Source of the DNA: Paralvinella palmiformis
Lineage: Eukaryota; Annelida; Polychaeta; Terebellida; Alvinellidae
Direction of reading: 5' to 3'
Length of the DNA: 64,000 nt
Assembly: GCA_025642065.1 (NCBI GenBank)
Contig: JAODUP010000922.1
Location: 128,501-192,500, forward strand
Shown here piece after piece: positions 37,902-52,212 of this stretch; position 1 is the first letter of the stretch, and each line of letters begins with the position of its first letter. Made by a program: the position numbers and the translations under genes. The notes below the pieces were generated by a model. That model was not told the origin of the DNA, did not search any database, and was given only the letters and a program-made list of their open reading frames with translations.

Positions 37902-40900
37902 TGATAGACAGATAGATACGTACATTTATCATAGAAAGGGATTATATAATTTAAACTTTAAATTCAGAGAAACACCAAAATTGAACACACAAAGTTGTAC
38001 GACATAGAGAAAATCGACCAACCTGCTTCATCACACGACCCTTCCGTAATGAGAATGTCATCTACAGCTAGGTCACCGTTAACACCGTGTCCCCGTACAC
38101 CCTTGAAGACTATATGGCCAACAAAATTGTTCACCGTCTTGCTGTAGTTATACCACCTGTCCGACTGGCTGTAGGATGTGTGCCAAATATAGTCCATATC
38201 ATCGTTACCCGTACCGTCCTTTCTATCAATGAGCAGCCAAAGCGAGTCCACCGCGTACCCGTAACAGTAGTACTTGAAGCTGAGACACACTTCTGGGTAA
38301 CTCGTCGAGTAATTAAACATCGGCGTCTTAAGAAAGGAAAACTCTCCAGCTCGGCGTGTATCCGTTGCATCAAAAAGCGCGTAATGACCTGAAGGAAACG
38401 TTGACATGTTTTGGTGAAATGTTTTATTGTTGTTTTTCTTACGAACAAGAATTCCAACACTGATGTATTTAAACGCTGCGTTTGGGATAATCTTTACAGA
38501 CCAACGCAATACGATACGATGGCGATTAGAGACAGACAACTTAACGCAAATTCTACTGAGGTATAATATATTGATACCCAAATTATTGAAACGAGTGAAT
38601 ATACTTCTTCATACGACGAGGAATATCTCTACTTTCGTAATTTGCTTAATATTCGTTATTGATTTTAGTGAATTCAATAATACGAAGTTATGGTATCACT
38701 GGTATTTTAGAATTGATGATGGTACAGGGGAAATAGTAACTAATAAAAGAAAGCTGTCCACTTGATATATTCAGTACATAACATTCACTACGAGGCGAAT
38801 TAAATAAATTGTCATATTAAAACAATCTTTTAACAAAAATGCAATTATTTGAATCAATTACTATTGCAGTGATCCACTGATATTCAGTAACAAGTGAGCA
38901 TTAATATGCAATAATAATTGCTTTGGTGTTGGATTTAATGACGACCACGACCATGAGGAGAAAATGTTCGCTGATCCTCGTCATCGTTTCATGATCATGA
39001 TCATGAATATGACGCACTCACCTGAAGCGTTACTGAAGGTGGCGTCATAACAAGGTCCCGTGTCTTCACCCTCAATTCGGGATCTACTGAGCCCGATCTG
39101 CCATCGCCACTCGTCGGCGTCATCCATAAAGTCGTGAACCACATCGCAGAAGTCAACCTCGAAGTCACATGACCAAGGCAGAGGTTGAATAGCGAAACCG
39201 GTGTCCAACGAACAAACATCATTTGTTAACACGACGTCATCGATTGCGACATCAGCCAACGGCTTACTTCCGCCATCAACTCTGAAAAGTATTCGGCCCC
39301 TCATTTCGTTTATAGTGACTTCCGTCTTCCACCAGACGTCGCCGTGATCGTAGCGTTGATGCCACAGGTAGATTTGTTCCATATCGAGTAGCTCATTGAA
39401 CACCGTCAGTCTGTTTACGTCATAGCCAAACATGTGATACCGGAAGGACAAGCACACGGTCACATTATCGATGTGCATTATCGGAGTAGCGATGACATAA
39501 TAATGATTTTTGCCAGTAGGGTGGTCATTTTGGCGGAAATAGATGTAGTAAGCTGAAAAAAAATTACGATTTGTACAGAAAGGGTTAGCAAAAATACAAA
39601 ATGTAATCATTCGAGAAATGTATTCTCATATTTTCGTCGCGTTTAATATGTATCAATTTCCTAATGTACTGTCATCAAATTCAGGTAAATTCAAGTAAAT
39701 TGAGTGAGTGAGTGAGTGAGTGAGTGAGTGAGTGAGTGAGTGAGCCACGTCAGTCAGTCAGTCAGTCAGTTGGTTAATTGGTCAGTTGATTAGTCAGTCA
39801 CTTTGTCTGTCGGCCTTTCAATTGGTCAACTGGTCAGTGAGTCAGTGAGTCAGTCAGTGAGTGAAACAGTCAGTAGGTTAATTGGTCAGTTGATCAATCA
39901 GTCACTTTGTCTGTCGGTCATTCAGTTGGTCAACTGGCGAGTGAGTCAGTGAGTCAGTGAGTCGGTGAATCAGTTAGTCCGTAAATCAGTCAGTTAGTCA
40001 GTGAGTCAGTTGGTAAACTGGGGAGTTGATCAGTCGGTCACTCTGTCTGTCGGACATTCAGTTGGTCAGTCAGTCAGTTGATTAGTGATTTATAAAATTC
40101 GGTGCAAGCCTCACCAGGGACGATGAGATAATCAGACTGAGATTTCATATCTATGAATTAGCATAAATGTTTAGGGATACAGTTTTCATATGAGACCGGT
40201 TAATGAAATCACGTGAAAGAGTTGGTAGGAAAAGACAATAAACGTCTTCGGCCTGGTTATCTCACTTAACTACTAAGTAACCCGCGGCATATGTCTCAGA
40301 TTAGACGCCAAATATTTAATATTACTGTCTAAGTTTCTTATTGCGATATAGGAAATGGATGTCTTTACCTTTCTCGAGATCCACACAGTTTGTGCTGTTC
40401 AGGGGCTCCTCATCGGTTAAGTTCATAGAGAAGAGATCTTCGCAGATGGTAAAATTCTGAAAGTTATAGATGTCGACGTCTGCAAACAGCGTCGTATTGT
40501 ATGTAGCATCAAAGAGCGGACCTGTGGCGAGCCCATCCTTACGAGACATAGAGATTCCTCCCTGCCACCTGAAGTCACCATCGTCTTTCGATTCCGTGCC
40601 ATCAATGAACTGTTTGAAATTACAAATGGTTTTCTCGAAGTCACAAACAAACGGCAGTGGCCCGCTATAAATATCTGGAAGAGAGCGTAAACATTATAAA
40701 CATATATATTAGTGCATCCAAGTGTGATATATAGGCTTAAGTTTTTCATGTGTAACACAAATAAATTTTGATGATTTTGATGATAAATACTTTTATTGGG
40801 GAAACTGTTGAAAAGGGAAAAAGTAGATTTTGTTCCGAATCATAGCCCTGGCTCATAGTATGGCGCCATCTCTGAGCAGTCAAATGTAATGATTTAAAAC

Positions 40901-43587
40901 TGATACGGTATCGATTACAATACGAACCTAAATTCCTTTCACACGTGCCATTGGTGATCGATATATTATCGACAGCCATATCTCCCTGTGGCGCAAAATC
41001 GTAGTAATTGCTGGCGGAGATCCTGACCTTGCCCATAAAGTCTTGGAACGTTCTCATATATGAATACCAGGTGTCTGGAAAGGCGAAACTCGCATGCCAA
41101 AGATACACCGCTTGGTATTGTTCAAAGCCATCATTGTCCAGCTGGGGAATTAATTGATCCAGCCTCAGCATTCCAACATCCTTGCCATACATATGATACC
41201 AGAAGGAGAGGCATACCGTACTGTTTGGAAGGTTTAACTTAGGCGTTGAAATAGCAGCAACGTCTGATTCCGAAGTGAGGAGACTTGACTGGTAATATGC
41301 ATAATGACCTGAAAATGTTTGTTTAATGGTTACTTTAATAAATAATAGGCTACCAGCAACATATAACTGCGTTATTATGTGTTACAATATACTTTGCAAA
41401 AGGTGAACAAACAAACAAGAGCGTTAGTCACCCAATGTAAGGTTTGGGTATACTTCAGAAACATCGGTGCACTATTTTCCTAATAGCTATGAAAACTAAT
41501 TTCGGCTGCGAGTATAAGTTCGACGTAATTTTATGAAGAGAAGCCTCTAACACTTTAGTTTTTCATCTTCCTTTGACGAATATGGTAGGCTGATACGGCA
41601 AACCGTTCTATCTGCTCACCATTAGGGTCTTCATCGGCGTCTGTCTTGGGGCCTGTGTAAAATCCTTTCGCTCTCGACAGACCAGTGCCATTCAGCCATC
41701 GCCAGTCGGCTCGGTCGCCATAAATCTGTTGCATGTTACACCAACCGGCTTCAAAGTCGCAGATGAATGGTAGATAGTCCTGCTCAGCTAAACAATAGAA
41801 CGACAGCTCTTATAAAATGCCCTTTTCCGACACCTAAAATTTAAACCGCTTTAATCTTATGTAATAGTTTAATTGGGTTAATGGTTCGGTGTTGTCAATC
41901 GTTAGCAGGTCTCGGTGGCACGGTTCTCTATTGTTTGGTTTCTGAGAAAAGGTATCAAATCTTGCTTACTTGTTGGCTGCTGGCACTTGCCCTGCGTCAA
42001 GGAAACATCATCGATGGCAATATCGGAAACAGCATCACGATCAGACAGGGCTGATATCATGATTGGCAATAGGATGTTGCCTGAGAGTGTAATGTTCTCA
42101 CTACGCCAGAGGTCACCTTGACTATAGGTCTGGTGCCAGATGTGTTTTCTAGTGTCCGTTAGATACGTGTTGTCGTCGTAAAAGAGCATAAGCTGACTGG
42201 TATTATAGCCATGCATGTAATAATGAAACTCCAGGCACAGATCGCCTGTTTCATTGTCAGTAACCGGCATGGGAAGTCTCATACCTACTTTGGAATTGGA
42301 ATCGGGCAATACCAACGTAGAAAAGTACATCATCTTTCCTGGAAATAAATCGTACGCCTATTACAATAGTTAGGACCGTGACCGGGGCCCAAACACACAC
42401 ACAAACACACACACAGACACACACACACACATACTACCTACTGTAATCAAATTAAGCCATATAAGCAGACTAATTATCCATTAAAAGACATCAAAGACCT
42501 TTGTTTACTGTTTGGCTTAAATTCGACGAACAAATCCCACTTTTTTACCCAAACAAATTAGTGGAAGAGCGAATTTAATGCGTCTTGATTAAAACCAACA
42601 CCATCCATTCGAATGATTGCTCCAAAATATTTTAAGATATCGATGACTTTTGACTTCCTACCAGTCTCGGAGTAACTGGTGTGATCTACGTCAGGTCCCG
42701 TCCCTGTAGCTCGTCTATTGGGAATAACGCCGGTCTTCATCCAACCTTGGTTGGAACAATCGAATATGGTTTGCTGTAAGTGACACCAATAATCTTCTTC
42801 GTCCTCGAAATCACATGACCACGGCAGCGGGCTCAGGCGTCCTGAAAATCGTTGTATGTGCATATTATGGCGAGTGAAACATCGAGCAAATGCTTTGGTT
42901 AAGAGAGAAAACAGTATATTTCTTCAATTCCGAGTAAAATCGTTTTCCCTATAAATTAAATAATATTCATTGCCATTGATTCATTTTTATCTCATATATT
43001 TATTGATTTGATTAATACTGACCAAGATCTGTTTCGCAGCGATATGGGACGACTGTGAAGTTTGTCAATGCTAAATCAGAACTGTTCGTGGCTAGAGTGA
43101 TACCTTCGATGGTGAGAACATAATTAAATGCAGACAGGTCAAAAGATCGGCTGTAATGCCTCCATTCAGGACCCATGTCATAGTTCTGGACGAAGATTTC
43201 CCGTACCACCGTCGTTGTACCCTCTTCATGACTCGTATACAGACTCAGTTGTTGTACGGTGCTGCCGCTCATATAATAGTCAAATGCGATACAGACGAAC
43301 GAAGCTGAGCTCAGCGTGGACAACTGAAGGGTTGCAGTTTTAAATCCACCTGACAGGTCAAGGCCGCCGAGATATAAATAATTCCCTGCAAAAGCAGCAT
43401 AATGTCAGCATCAAACAACCAATCATCGATGGCTTCTCTGGCAGAGCCGTCATACCCACCAACTGATGCTTCGGGTACCTTTGGCAATTCCCCCCCCCCC
43501 CACCAGACCATGGTCAATGTCAGTTCGTGTCTGTTAGCTTAATAAAAATACAGCAAAAGCTATTCTATTCATACGTATCTTTAATTC

Positions 43588-43625
<38 letters not shown>

Positions 43626-44946
43626 ACTTGTGTATTCATTATTTAGTAGGTCATTGTGTAACGAACTGAAGCTATTTACTATCTCTGTTTGGACCGCAAT
43701 CCTCGGGCGCCTCCATGGCCTAACTGGAAGCGCAGTTGGCCACAAATCTATAGCTCCTGGGTTCAAACCCCGGCCGAGATTTGAATTCAGATTCTAGATG
43801 GCTGTGGCCAACTGCGCTACTATTTGGACAATGGATACATTGCTGAAAACTCTTTATGCGGTGTTATTCTTCCCAACGTATGAACGTATACTAGATTAAT
43901 TGCTCGTACTCAATCTCACAGTTAGGTGTAGCTGAGGGGTATTTTTCATCAGTACTATACCGATTACCGTCGTTTTATTTCAAGCACATAACCGCAGAAA
44001 GTAGTTTTCAAAAGATCCACATGGCTTGCTATGAGCTTTGCAAACAAACGAAATGGAATACTTGAATTAAACCGTAATAATCTCCCCAGATATGGCAATA
44101 CATATTGATTGGATGCACATCCAAATAGTACCAGAGTCTTACAAACATAATATTTTGGCGACAAGAAAGATAGTACTTTTATTTCGCCTCGTCCCTTCCC
44201 TTGTTATTTCTCGTTCATCAAATTAAATTGATTTGTAATAGAGCAATCAACTCATAGCGACAGATCCGGATGAATGCGGCACTGGAAAAAAACTGGAATA
44301 TTGTTCAAGGGATCTTTTCGGCTAGACTTACATGTAGTTTCCGACGTTGGCCCCGTGTCGACACCAAACTCCCGACTTATCGACTGCCCGCTGTGAATCT
44401 TCCAATCGGCGTCTCCTTTGCCCTGAACAAAGCCGCAGTAGGTCTCGTGGAAGTCGCACCGATAACTGCCGTCGGTCGCCGAATCTGCAGAAGCGACTTC
44501 ATGTTATACGTACGAAGTCGGCACGATAAAAGCACAATATGCACAACAGCTGACGCCGCGTCTGACTTACCCGAGTTCTCACCGACGCATTCTCCGGGCG
44601 TAACCCATACTTCATCGATCGCTATGTCCATCAGCTCTGTCGACGTGTCACCTCTGATTGCCGTGAATTCCATCTGTCCCACACAGTGACGTCTGAGCGT
44701 TATCTTTCCCGTCGTCCAAGAGTCGACGAGGGAATATCGACGTCGGAATAGTACGTCGTCGAGAATGCTCACTTCTAAGCTTCCAGATGTCACATTGTCT
44801 CCGTACATATAGTACTTGAAGGCTATGCAACAACTGGTTGACGATACATTAATCAGCGGAGATAACAAAGATACCTTGTCCAGTTCGTTGGTTAATTCTG
44901 GTGCGTACATCAACAGGAAGTAATCTGTAGAAAGTAAGATTATAAT

Positions 44947-44979
<33 letters not shown>

Positions 44980-47900
44980 TATTATTATTATTACTTTATT
45001 ATTATTATTTATAGAACTGCCATAGAATAAGAATAAACTAGCTAAAATACTATTCCTAACTGGATGATGATGATTGACGTTTTACGGCCACTATTCCTAA
45101 CTGGATGATGATGATTGACGTTTTACGGCCACTATTCCTAACTGGATGATGATGATTGACGTTTTACGGCCACTATTCCTAACTGGAGCCCAAGACTTAT
45201 TGTTTCATTGTAATAAATAAATTATAAATGGCTTTTATTGAACTACTTTTATGTGGGAGTTTATCGGGTTTAATTTAATCATGGAACCCCTTTCTGAAAG
45301 ATTAATAGACTAATATTAATATTAATTTACCTGTTTTGTTTGCAGTCGTTTCAGTATCAAGAAAGTCTGAAGATAAAAAGTGTTCGAATTGTATTTATCA
45401 CATAAGGATGCAGTTATAAATAACTAGATAATCTCGTAGCTGCTTTCTCAGAAAACGTGTTGTATATCAGTTTATGGTTCATATATATGTAAAATGGTGT
45501 AACGAGACGTTTACGTTTCAGATCTAAAATTATAAATATAATACATATTCGATTAGAAGAGGACGCGTGGCCGGTACGTCCGGGACCGGAACTTTACAAA
45601 GTCATTTTCAGATACAGAAACTCTACGGAGAAGGACTCCACCATAGAGGCTGTGCCAAACAAGCGACAGCCTGGGGATACTCCCCGAACTACTAGCAAGC
45701 AAGCAAGAGGACGCGCGAATCGAAACACTGACTTCTATCCGGTAACCCGAACCCGGGCTCCATCAGTCTGGATCCAGTTGTTGGTCCAGTCTTTCTCATC
45801 TCATTTCGGTACGGATTAGGACTTGCCACTCTCTTCCAGTCACCCTTGTCACGAGAAAGCTGCTGAAACCCACACAATGGGTCTTCTTCTTCAAAACCGC
45901 AATAATAAGGCAGCTTCTGTACACCTGTCGAGCAATAAAACAGTTAATTCATGAAAATAACTGACAGCCAGGTTTATGATTATACCCGATCTTACCTCTA
46001 TATTATGTAGGGACTGGTGAGACAATGGAAGTCTCAGCATGTATATAAGTTTGAGTTACCATGAAGAATGTTTAAGAAGTTCTATTCAGGATTGAGGATA
46101 ACAGCGGGTAAAGATTTCTCATCCTCATTTGCCCACACCCGCGACGACATTAACGCACCGGCCCCACACCCATATACATAGTTCACGAGTACCCGCCAGC
46201 ACCTGCATAAACCAGGAGACCACTCGCATCTGCATTCTTACACACTTGCCCATGTTTACCTTGAGTTGCAAGCATAAACGTTCATAAGAAGTTATCATAA
46301 TAAAAAACATATTACATTAAGTGTTCATCGTAAACCACCGTGCGTGAAGAGAATATCATTCACACAGGAGTCATTGATGCGAGTCCTCATGCAACTGATC
46401 ACATGCCCAACACAGATCCTAGCTGTATTCATGGCCATAATACACGGTGTACTACGTACTATAATACCCACTGAGGACGTAAAACACTCTGGCAGTGACC
46501 ACCCTCAGGGTATTTCGGCTCCATCTTTCCGTACTGCTCCCCTGTGAGTGGTGGGGGAGGAGGTTTCTCAACCACTCCAACATAGAGGCTGTGCTGATTA
46601 AGCGATAGCCCGGGGATTCTCCCCGAACAACAAAACCAAAACCATTTCCAATGTGGGTACGTGCACCCGCTCCTCCCCTCCCCCAAATATAAAATCATAC
46701 CAGCACCGGGACTCGCCCGCCATCAACAGAACCTTCTCATGTGGGTACCCGTGGATACCATTGGGAAAGATCGGCTCCTAAACCCGCCCAACATTGATCT
46801 ATAATAACAGCGCACTGCTAATAATATTCCACTAATTATTCATTCCTGAAGTTCATTTAATTAATATTCACATTTTCACGGCAGCCTACAGAACATAACA
46901 CAATCATCGTTAAGGATTGGTACACCTTCATTTGGGACCCTTTTAGAGGAAATGGGGGGGGTGGTGTCGACGTCAATAGGCCGGCCGCAAAAACGAAGAG
47001 TCTACTGCAGCGTTTATTTGTATTATTCAGGCACGATGCATATTTAATATCGGCACCAAATAAACTGTTTGCGGATGGAGAAAAAAACCCACATCGGTTT
47101 TGCTTCCAGCTCCCATTTTCGATTCACGTTTCTACGTCAATAAACGAAGTAAATAACGCGTGTGGTGGTGGGAAAAGGTCTTTGAACAACTAGTCAATTT
47201 CTCTATTTTTCCGTCGTCTTTGTTTAATAAGGTTGTTTATTTATGAATAGCAAAAACATTAATTAAGATTGCTTTAAGAAACGCATCAATGGGTTTTAGG
47301 CCACATACATTTGATAGGAATATAGAATATTTAATAAATGTAGCGTAATAACAGAAGTAACAATACCATAAGAAACATGTATAAAGACTTAACAAACATG
47401 AAAAATAATCACCATGGATGGCAAATCGCAATGAATATGAATTGTATAATACATGATTATGATATTGCATAAGCCACGTGCACGCACCAATGCCTGAATT
47501 CTCTTTGACATGTTTTCAGTAAGGCGTTTGCACTTTTCTGGTGTGATAGTGTACCATTTTGTCGACCACAAACCTCCTGAGCTCTTGTATATTTCTTGGT
47601 TTACGCTCAGAAACTGTTGCCTTGATGATGATGCGCCACAGATTTTCTATTGGACTCATGTCAGGAGATTGTGCAGGCCAATCCAGAAGTTGGCAGTGTG
47701 ACATGGAGCATTGTTCTGTTGGAAGATGCAATGCTGAGCAAGTCGGCGATTGAAAAAAACACGAGCTGATTGGAGTATGTGATGTTCTAATGTTTGCCAA
47801 TAGTTGGGCCAATTCATCGTCCCCTCACAAACGGTTACCTGTACAACACCTCCAGCACTCATACATCCCCAAACCATTATGCTTCCTCCTCCATGTTTCA

Positions 47901-49748
47901 CAGTTGGAACAGTGGAAGCAGGTACATATTCTTCCCAACGCCTTCTTCGTTCGGGTTGGATATAGCTGGAAGCTGGATTCATCTGACCATGTAATATTTG
48001 CTCAGTGTACTTGTGTCCACTAACAGTGTTCTTCACCCCACATATGTCTCCATCTTCTTTGTTTCTCTGTTATCAATACATTTCATCTTGCAATAGACTA
48101 CTTGAAACCATGTTTCAAAAGTCGTCCACGAACAGTTCTGGTTGCACACTGGACCCCTGACTGTTCAGACCACTGTTGCTTCAGTTCTGGAGCTGTTTTC
48201 TTCCTGTCGGCTCGACACACGCGAAGTAGAACAGGATCCTCTCTTGCTGTACTGCACTGACTCGTCCACTCCTAGGTGTGTCTTCCAGACTACCCCACTG
48301 CTGGAATCTTCTGATTATCATCCTAACCGTGTACCTTCTTCCGCATCTTCTAGCAATCCGCTCTTCATGGGGCACGTGCATTTTCACACGGGTTGAGTAT
48401 GGTATGTTCCTCGTCTTCATCATTTGTATGTATAATACGAATCATTGTTTTATATTATTCGCTATGTTGATAACCTGAAGCCTAAAAAATGGTGTTTCAT
48501 AGACATAGTCATCGTTTTATTAATGCCATTCAATATGTCGTCTCTCCAAAATATTGAGTGATTTCAATTTTGTTTTTAATTAATTCTTCACAATATTATG
48601 ATTTATATAGCTTAGGTAAACAACCCATTAAAATTGCTTTCTAAAATAATACAGGTCGATTTGTTAGGCAAATACTGAAATTATTTAGAAGAAACACCAA
48701 ATCTAGCCAGTGTTCAAAAACGTTTTTTCCACCATTGCATTTCTAAATACCAACAGAAAAATGTCTTTGCGCATTATGTAAAACAGCTTTATGTATGACT
48801 GTAATACCGTTTAGTATTGATAGATTGTATAGGGATACACCAAAGAGAAGTCGGCGATTTATATTTTTACGATTGTCATCCAGAAATTTGTTCCGAGAGC
48901 ACGCGATAACTCTAAATGCTTAATTTATATAACAGTAGGCACATTTATTATCCGTCTGTCTCATATATGTATTAACAAATGTGTCGAGCCGTGATGGCGC
49001 TGTTAATTAGAGCGTATTAGAAGGTTCGGGACTCAGCCAGAAATGAGAACCTGACAGGACGTGATGGGTATGTGTTTGGGCAAATATTCCGCAGCATGCG
49101 TTGTATCACTCCTTAGGATTTGAGATTTGTGCTGCACTGGAACAGGTACGAATCAGTAATAATAATATTGTAAAGTGTCTTAGAACAGCTATCTAGCAGA
49201 ATAGGGCGCTATATATATGTCACTTATTATTATTATTATTATATATCCAGACACATAGTCAGACAAAAATATACGTATATTTATACTAGAGTAGGTGTAA
49301 TCCTAATCGATAATATTCGAATACACGAGGTAATCATAATTGTCACCTTCAGATGCAATGTAAGCGTAGTTGAAATCGATTACGTTGTAACTGTAATCGT
49401 AAACGGCGAATTTGGTAATTTTTCATCATGACCTATCATCAACATTAAGGAGATTGTGTTGATATTTTTTTCGTCCAAACCTTATATTTATACTTCCTTA
49501 TAAAACTCTCACATAGAACAACTTGTAATCATCGGATAGTATCAGTTTATAAAACTGATAGTATCAGTTTATAAAACCTATGATGATGATTGATGTTTTA
49601 CGGCCAGTTTTGTGCACATGGTAGGCTTAGTGGGTCGAGCGACCTCCAAATGTAATCAAGCGAAGTCAAAGATGAAACAACCTTCAGATATGCCCACGCC
49701 GAGATTCGAACACGGGTGGTAGTGATCTGTGAGCGCCCTATATAAAAC

Positions 49749-49825
<77 letters not shown>

Positions 49826-51168
49826 AATGTACGTGTATAAAGGTTTTCCTGTGAAGACATTACAAAATATTAGTGTAAAACAGTGAACGTGAAAGTTAAT
49901 ATTACTTAGCAACGCACAAAAAAATGTAAAAGCTCACAGGTGTCGATCATTGGCTAGTCAGCATCCAACATTTAGTCTCTTAGAAGACACAATTCAATTA
50001 TAGCTGATGAAATACTACAACTTTCTTTATCAACAGTATTTACAGAGTTAATTTTTTTTTTAATTTACTCATTGACTGTTCAAAAATACTTCCATTATTA
50101 TTCAATTGATAAAGCAGATATTTTCTGTTAGATGCAACAATTGACTTAGAATGTTCACATATCTTAGCACATAATGATACAATCTGATTCTTACTGTGCA
50201 TTGCACCCTAATTAGAAAATGCTAATGAATTTAGAAGACGTGAATATTTAAATATTTAGACAACCTTATGAATATTCGATTCTGTATTCTCCGTAATTTC
50301 AGCTCGGGAAAATAGGGTGCTAACGTAATCAGTGTGTGTGTGTGTGTGTGCATGTGTGCGTGAGTGCGTGTCGGTAGTGTTTTGCTCGCTGTATGTAACG
50401 CTGTCGCTCTGCGTGTGCTAGTAGTGGGCCTGTATCCATATTCTGCTCTACAATTAATCATCTTCACGGGGGCCAGCTCAAAGTGATCTACGTAAACAGA
50501 AACTTTGATTGATTTAGAAAGCATTTCGGTCGTCGAAGACTCTATTTTAAGACTTTACACCGAAGTTTTTTTATTTGCTAATTATCCTATCTGTTGCTTC
50601 AGTGGCTCCCGAGCTCATCATAGTACATCCTGCGTTACGTAACAATCATCCATTGGTTTATCTAATTATCAATTGGTGTGATGTATTGTATGTACGTGGG
50701 TGGTAACAATATTGGGTAATTTATACGAAATGTTCATCATAAAATAATTAATGAATGGAACAATAGGATGAAGACACAACAAAGATCTGGGATTAAACGG
50801 TTAAGCTTAAGTTAATACAAAGTTAATGCTACATCGACATTGTGTAAGAGATGATGCCTTAGGAAAGATAATCTATAATGGACCCCCCCTCCCCCTAATA
50901 ATAAATAGATTTCCAGATATATCTTTCATTTAATGACAATAGTATTATCATTATTATGCACGTAAATAGTTCAATAACAATGGTGCCAGATTCATATCTG
51001 GGAGATATGTATTGTAACGATGATTGTAATCAAGACTGTAATCATGATTACCTTAGAAAGTAATCGTAATTGTAATCGATTATAATAATTATTTAGGTAA
51101 TCGTAATTGTTATTGTAATCATTATCCTGTCAAGTAATAGTAATCGGTCCACTGTGAAATCAGTTCTG

Positions 51169-51245
<77 letters not shown>

Positions 51246-52177
51246 CATATGGATACATATACGTACGTACGTGCGTCTGCCCCAGCGCATTCACATTTTA
51301 AATAGCTTTACTCATTCAAGGCTATATCTTTTAACAAACGAACTAACATCGCGATGTCGCATTCTATTCAGATAGTGTATTGTTCAAACAGGTAACAATG
51401 ATTGACAGAAATAGGAACTACGGCATGAAATTCGTTTACCTCTAATCAATATAGATTGTATTTAAAAAACCCGATAGCAGTTGTCCCGTAAATAGATCGA
51501 CCAGATATCGATCGACTGAGAGTGTGTTTTGTTGTCGTTTTTGTAATATCTGGAAAAATCTAACGTAATGAAACGGCAGAAAGGCTTTAGATAATTGGGT
51601 GTGTCCGAGTGTGTGTATTTCCGTATTTCTCTCGTTGATTATCCGTCTTTGTGATAGAGAATTAAAAAAGTATATTTGTCGAGAAAGCGGAGAAACCAAG
51701 GAACTATTTATTCAGCCATTTTGACTGGTTTCTGGTGGATGGGTTCGGTAAATTGAATGGGACATTGTAGTCAATTGAATGCTCCGACAATGACGCGAGA
51801 CGTCGACGCGAAGTCCTCATCCTTTGACAACCCACGACGACGTTTCCGGTTACAAAGATAGCAACAAAAGAGAAGATGTTATTGATGTTTCATTTATCGA
51901 CATGACGTTGTCATCACCGTAATGTCCCACTCCACGGATTATCTACTTCACTAAGCTGACCCAATGCTAAATAATGTTGTCTTTTATTAAGGTTATGTTA
52001 TGGTAAATGTCTCTTACGGGGACCGCATACGTCATGACTGGTTGTCCTCGATGATGTAACGTCGACGAGAAGAATAAATAAAAACAACAACAACAGCAGA
52101 AATAACAACACCAACAACAACAAAGATACTATTATTACTATTAGTATCACCACCACCATCATCATCATCATCATCAT

Positions 52178-52212
<35 letters not shown>

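Noticed and set aside
37433..37925. MYVC- and YLSI-repeat ORFs of about 90-100 codons
   Set aside because: Pure microsatellite translation of ACAT and GATA repeats.
44270..44689. Plus-strand ORF of 139 codons
   Set aside because: It overlaps MAM exons 5 and 6 in antisense; no motif.
47790..48478. Plus-strand ORFs of 66-84 codons
   Set aside because: Shadows of the Tc1-like transposase on the minus strand.
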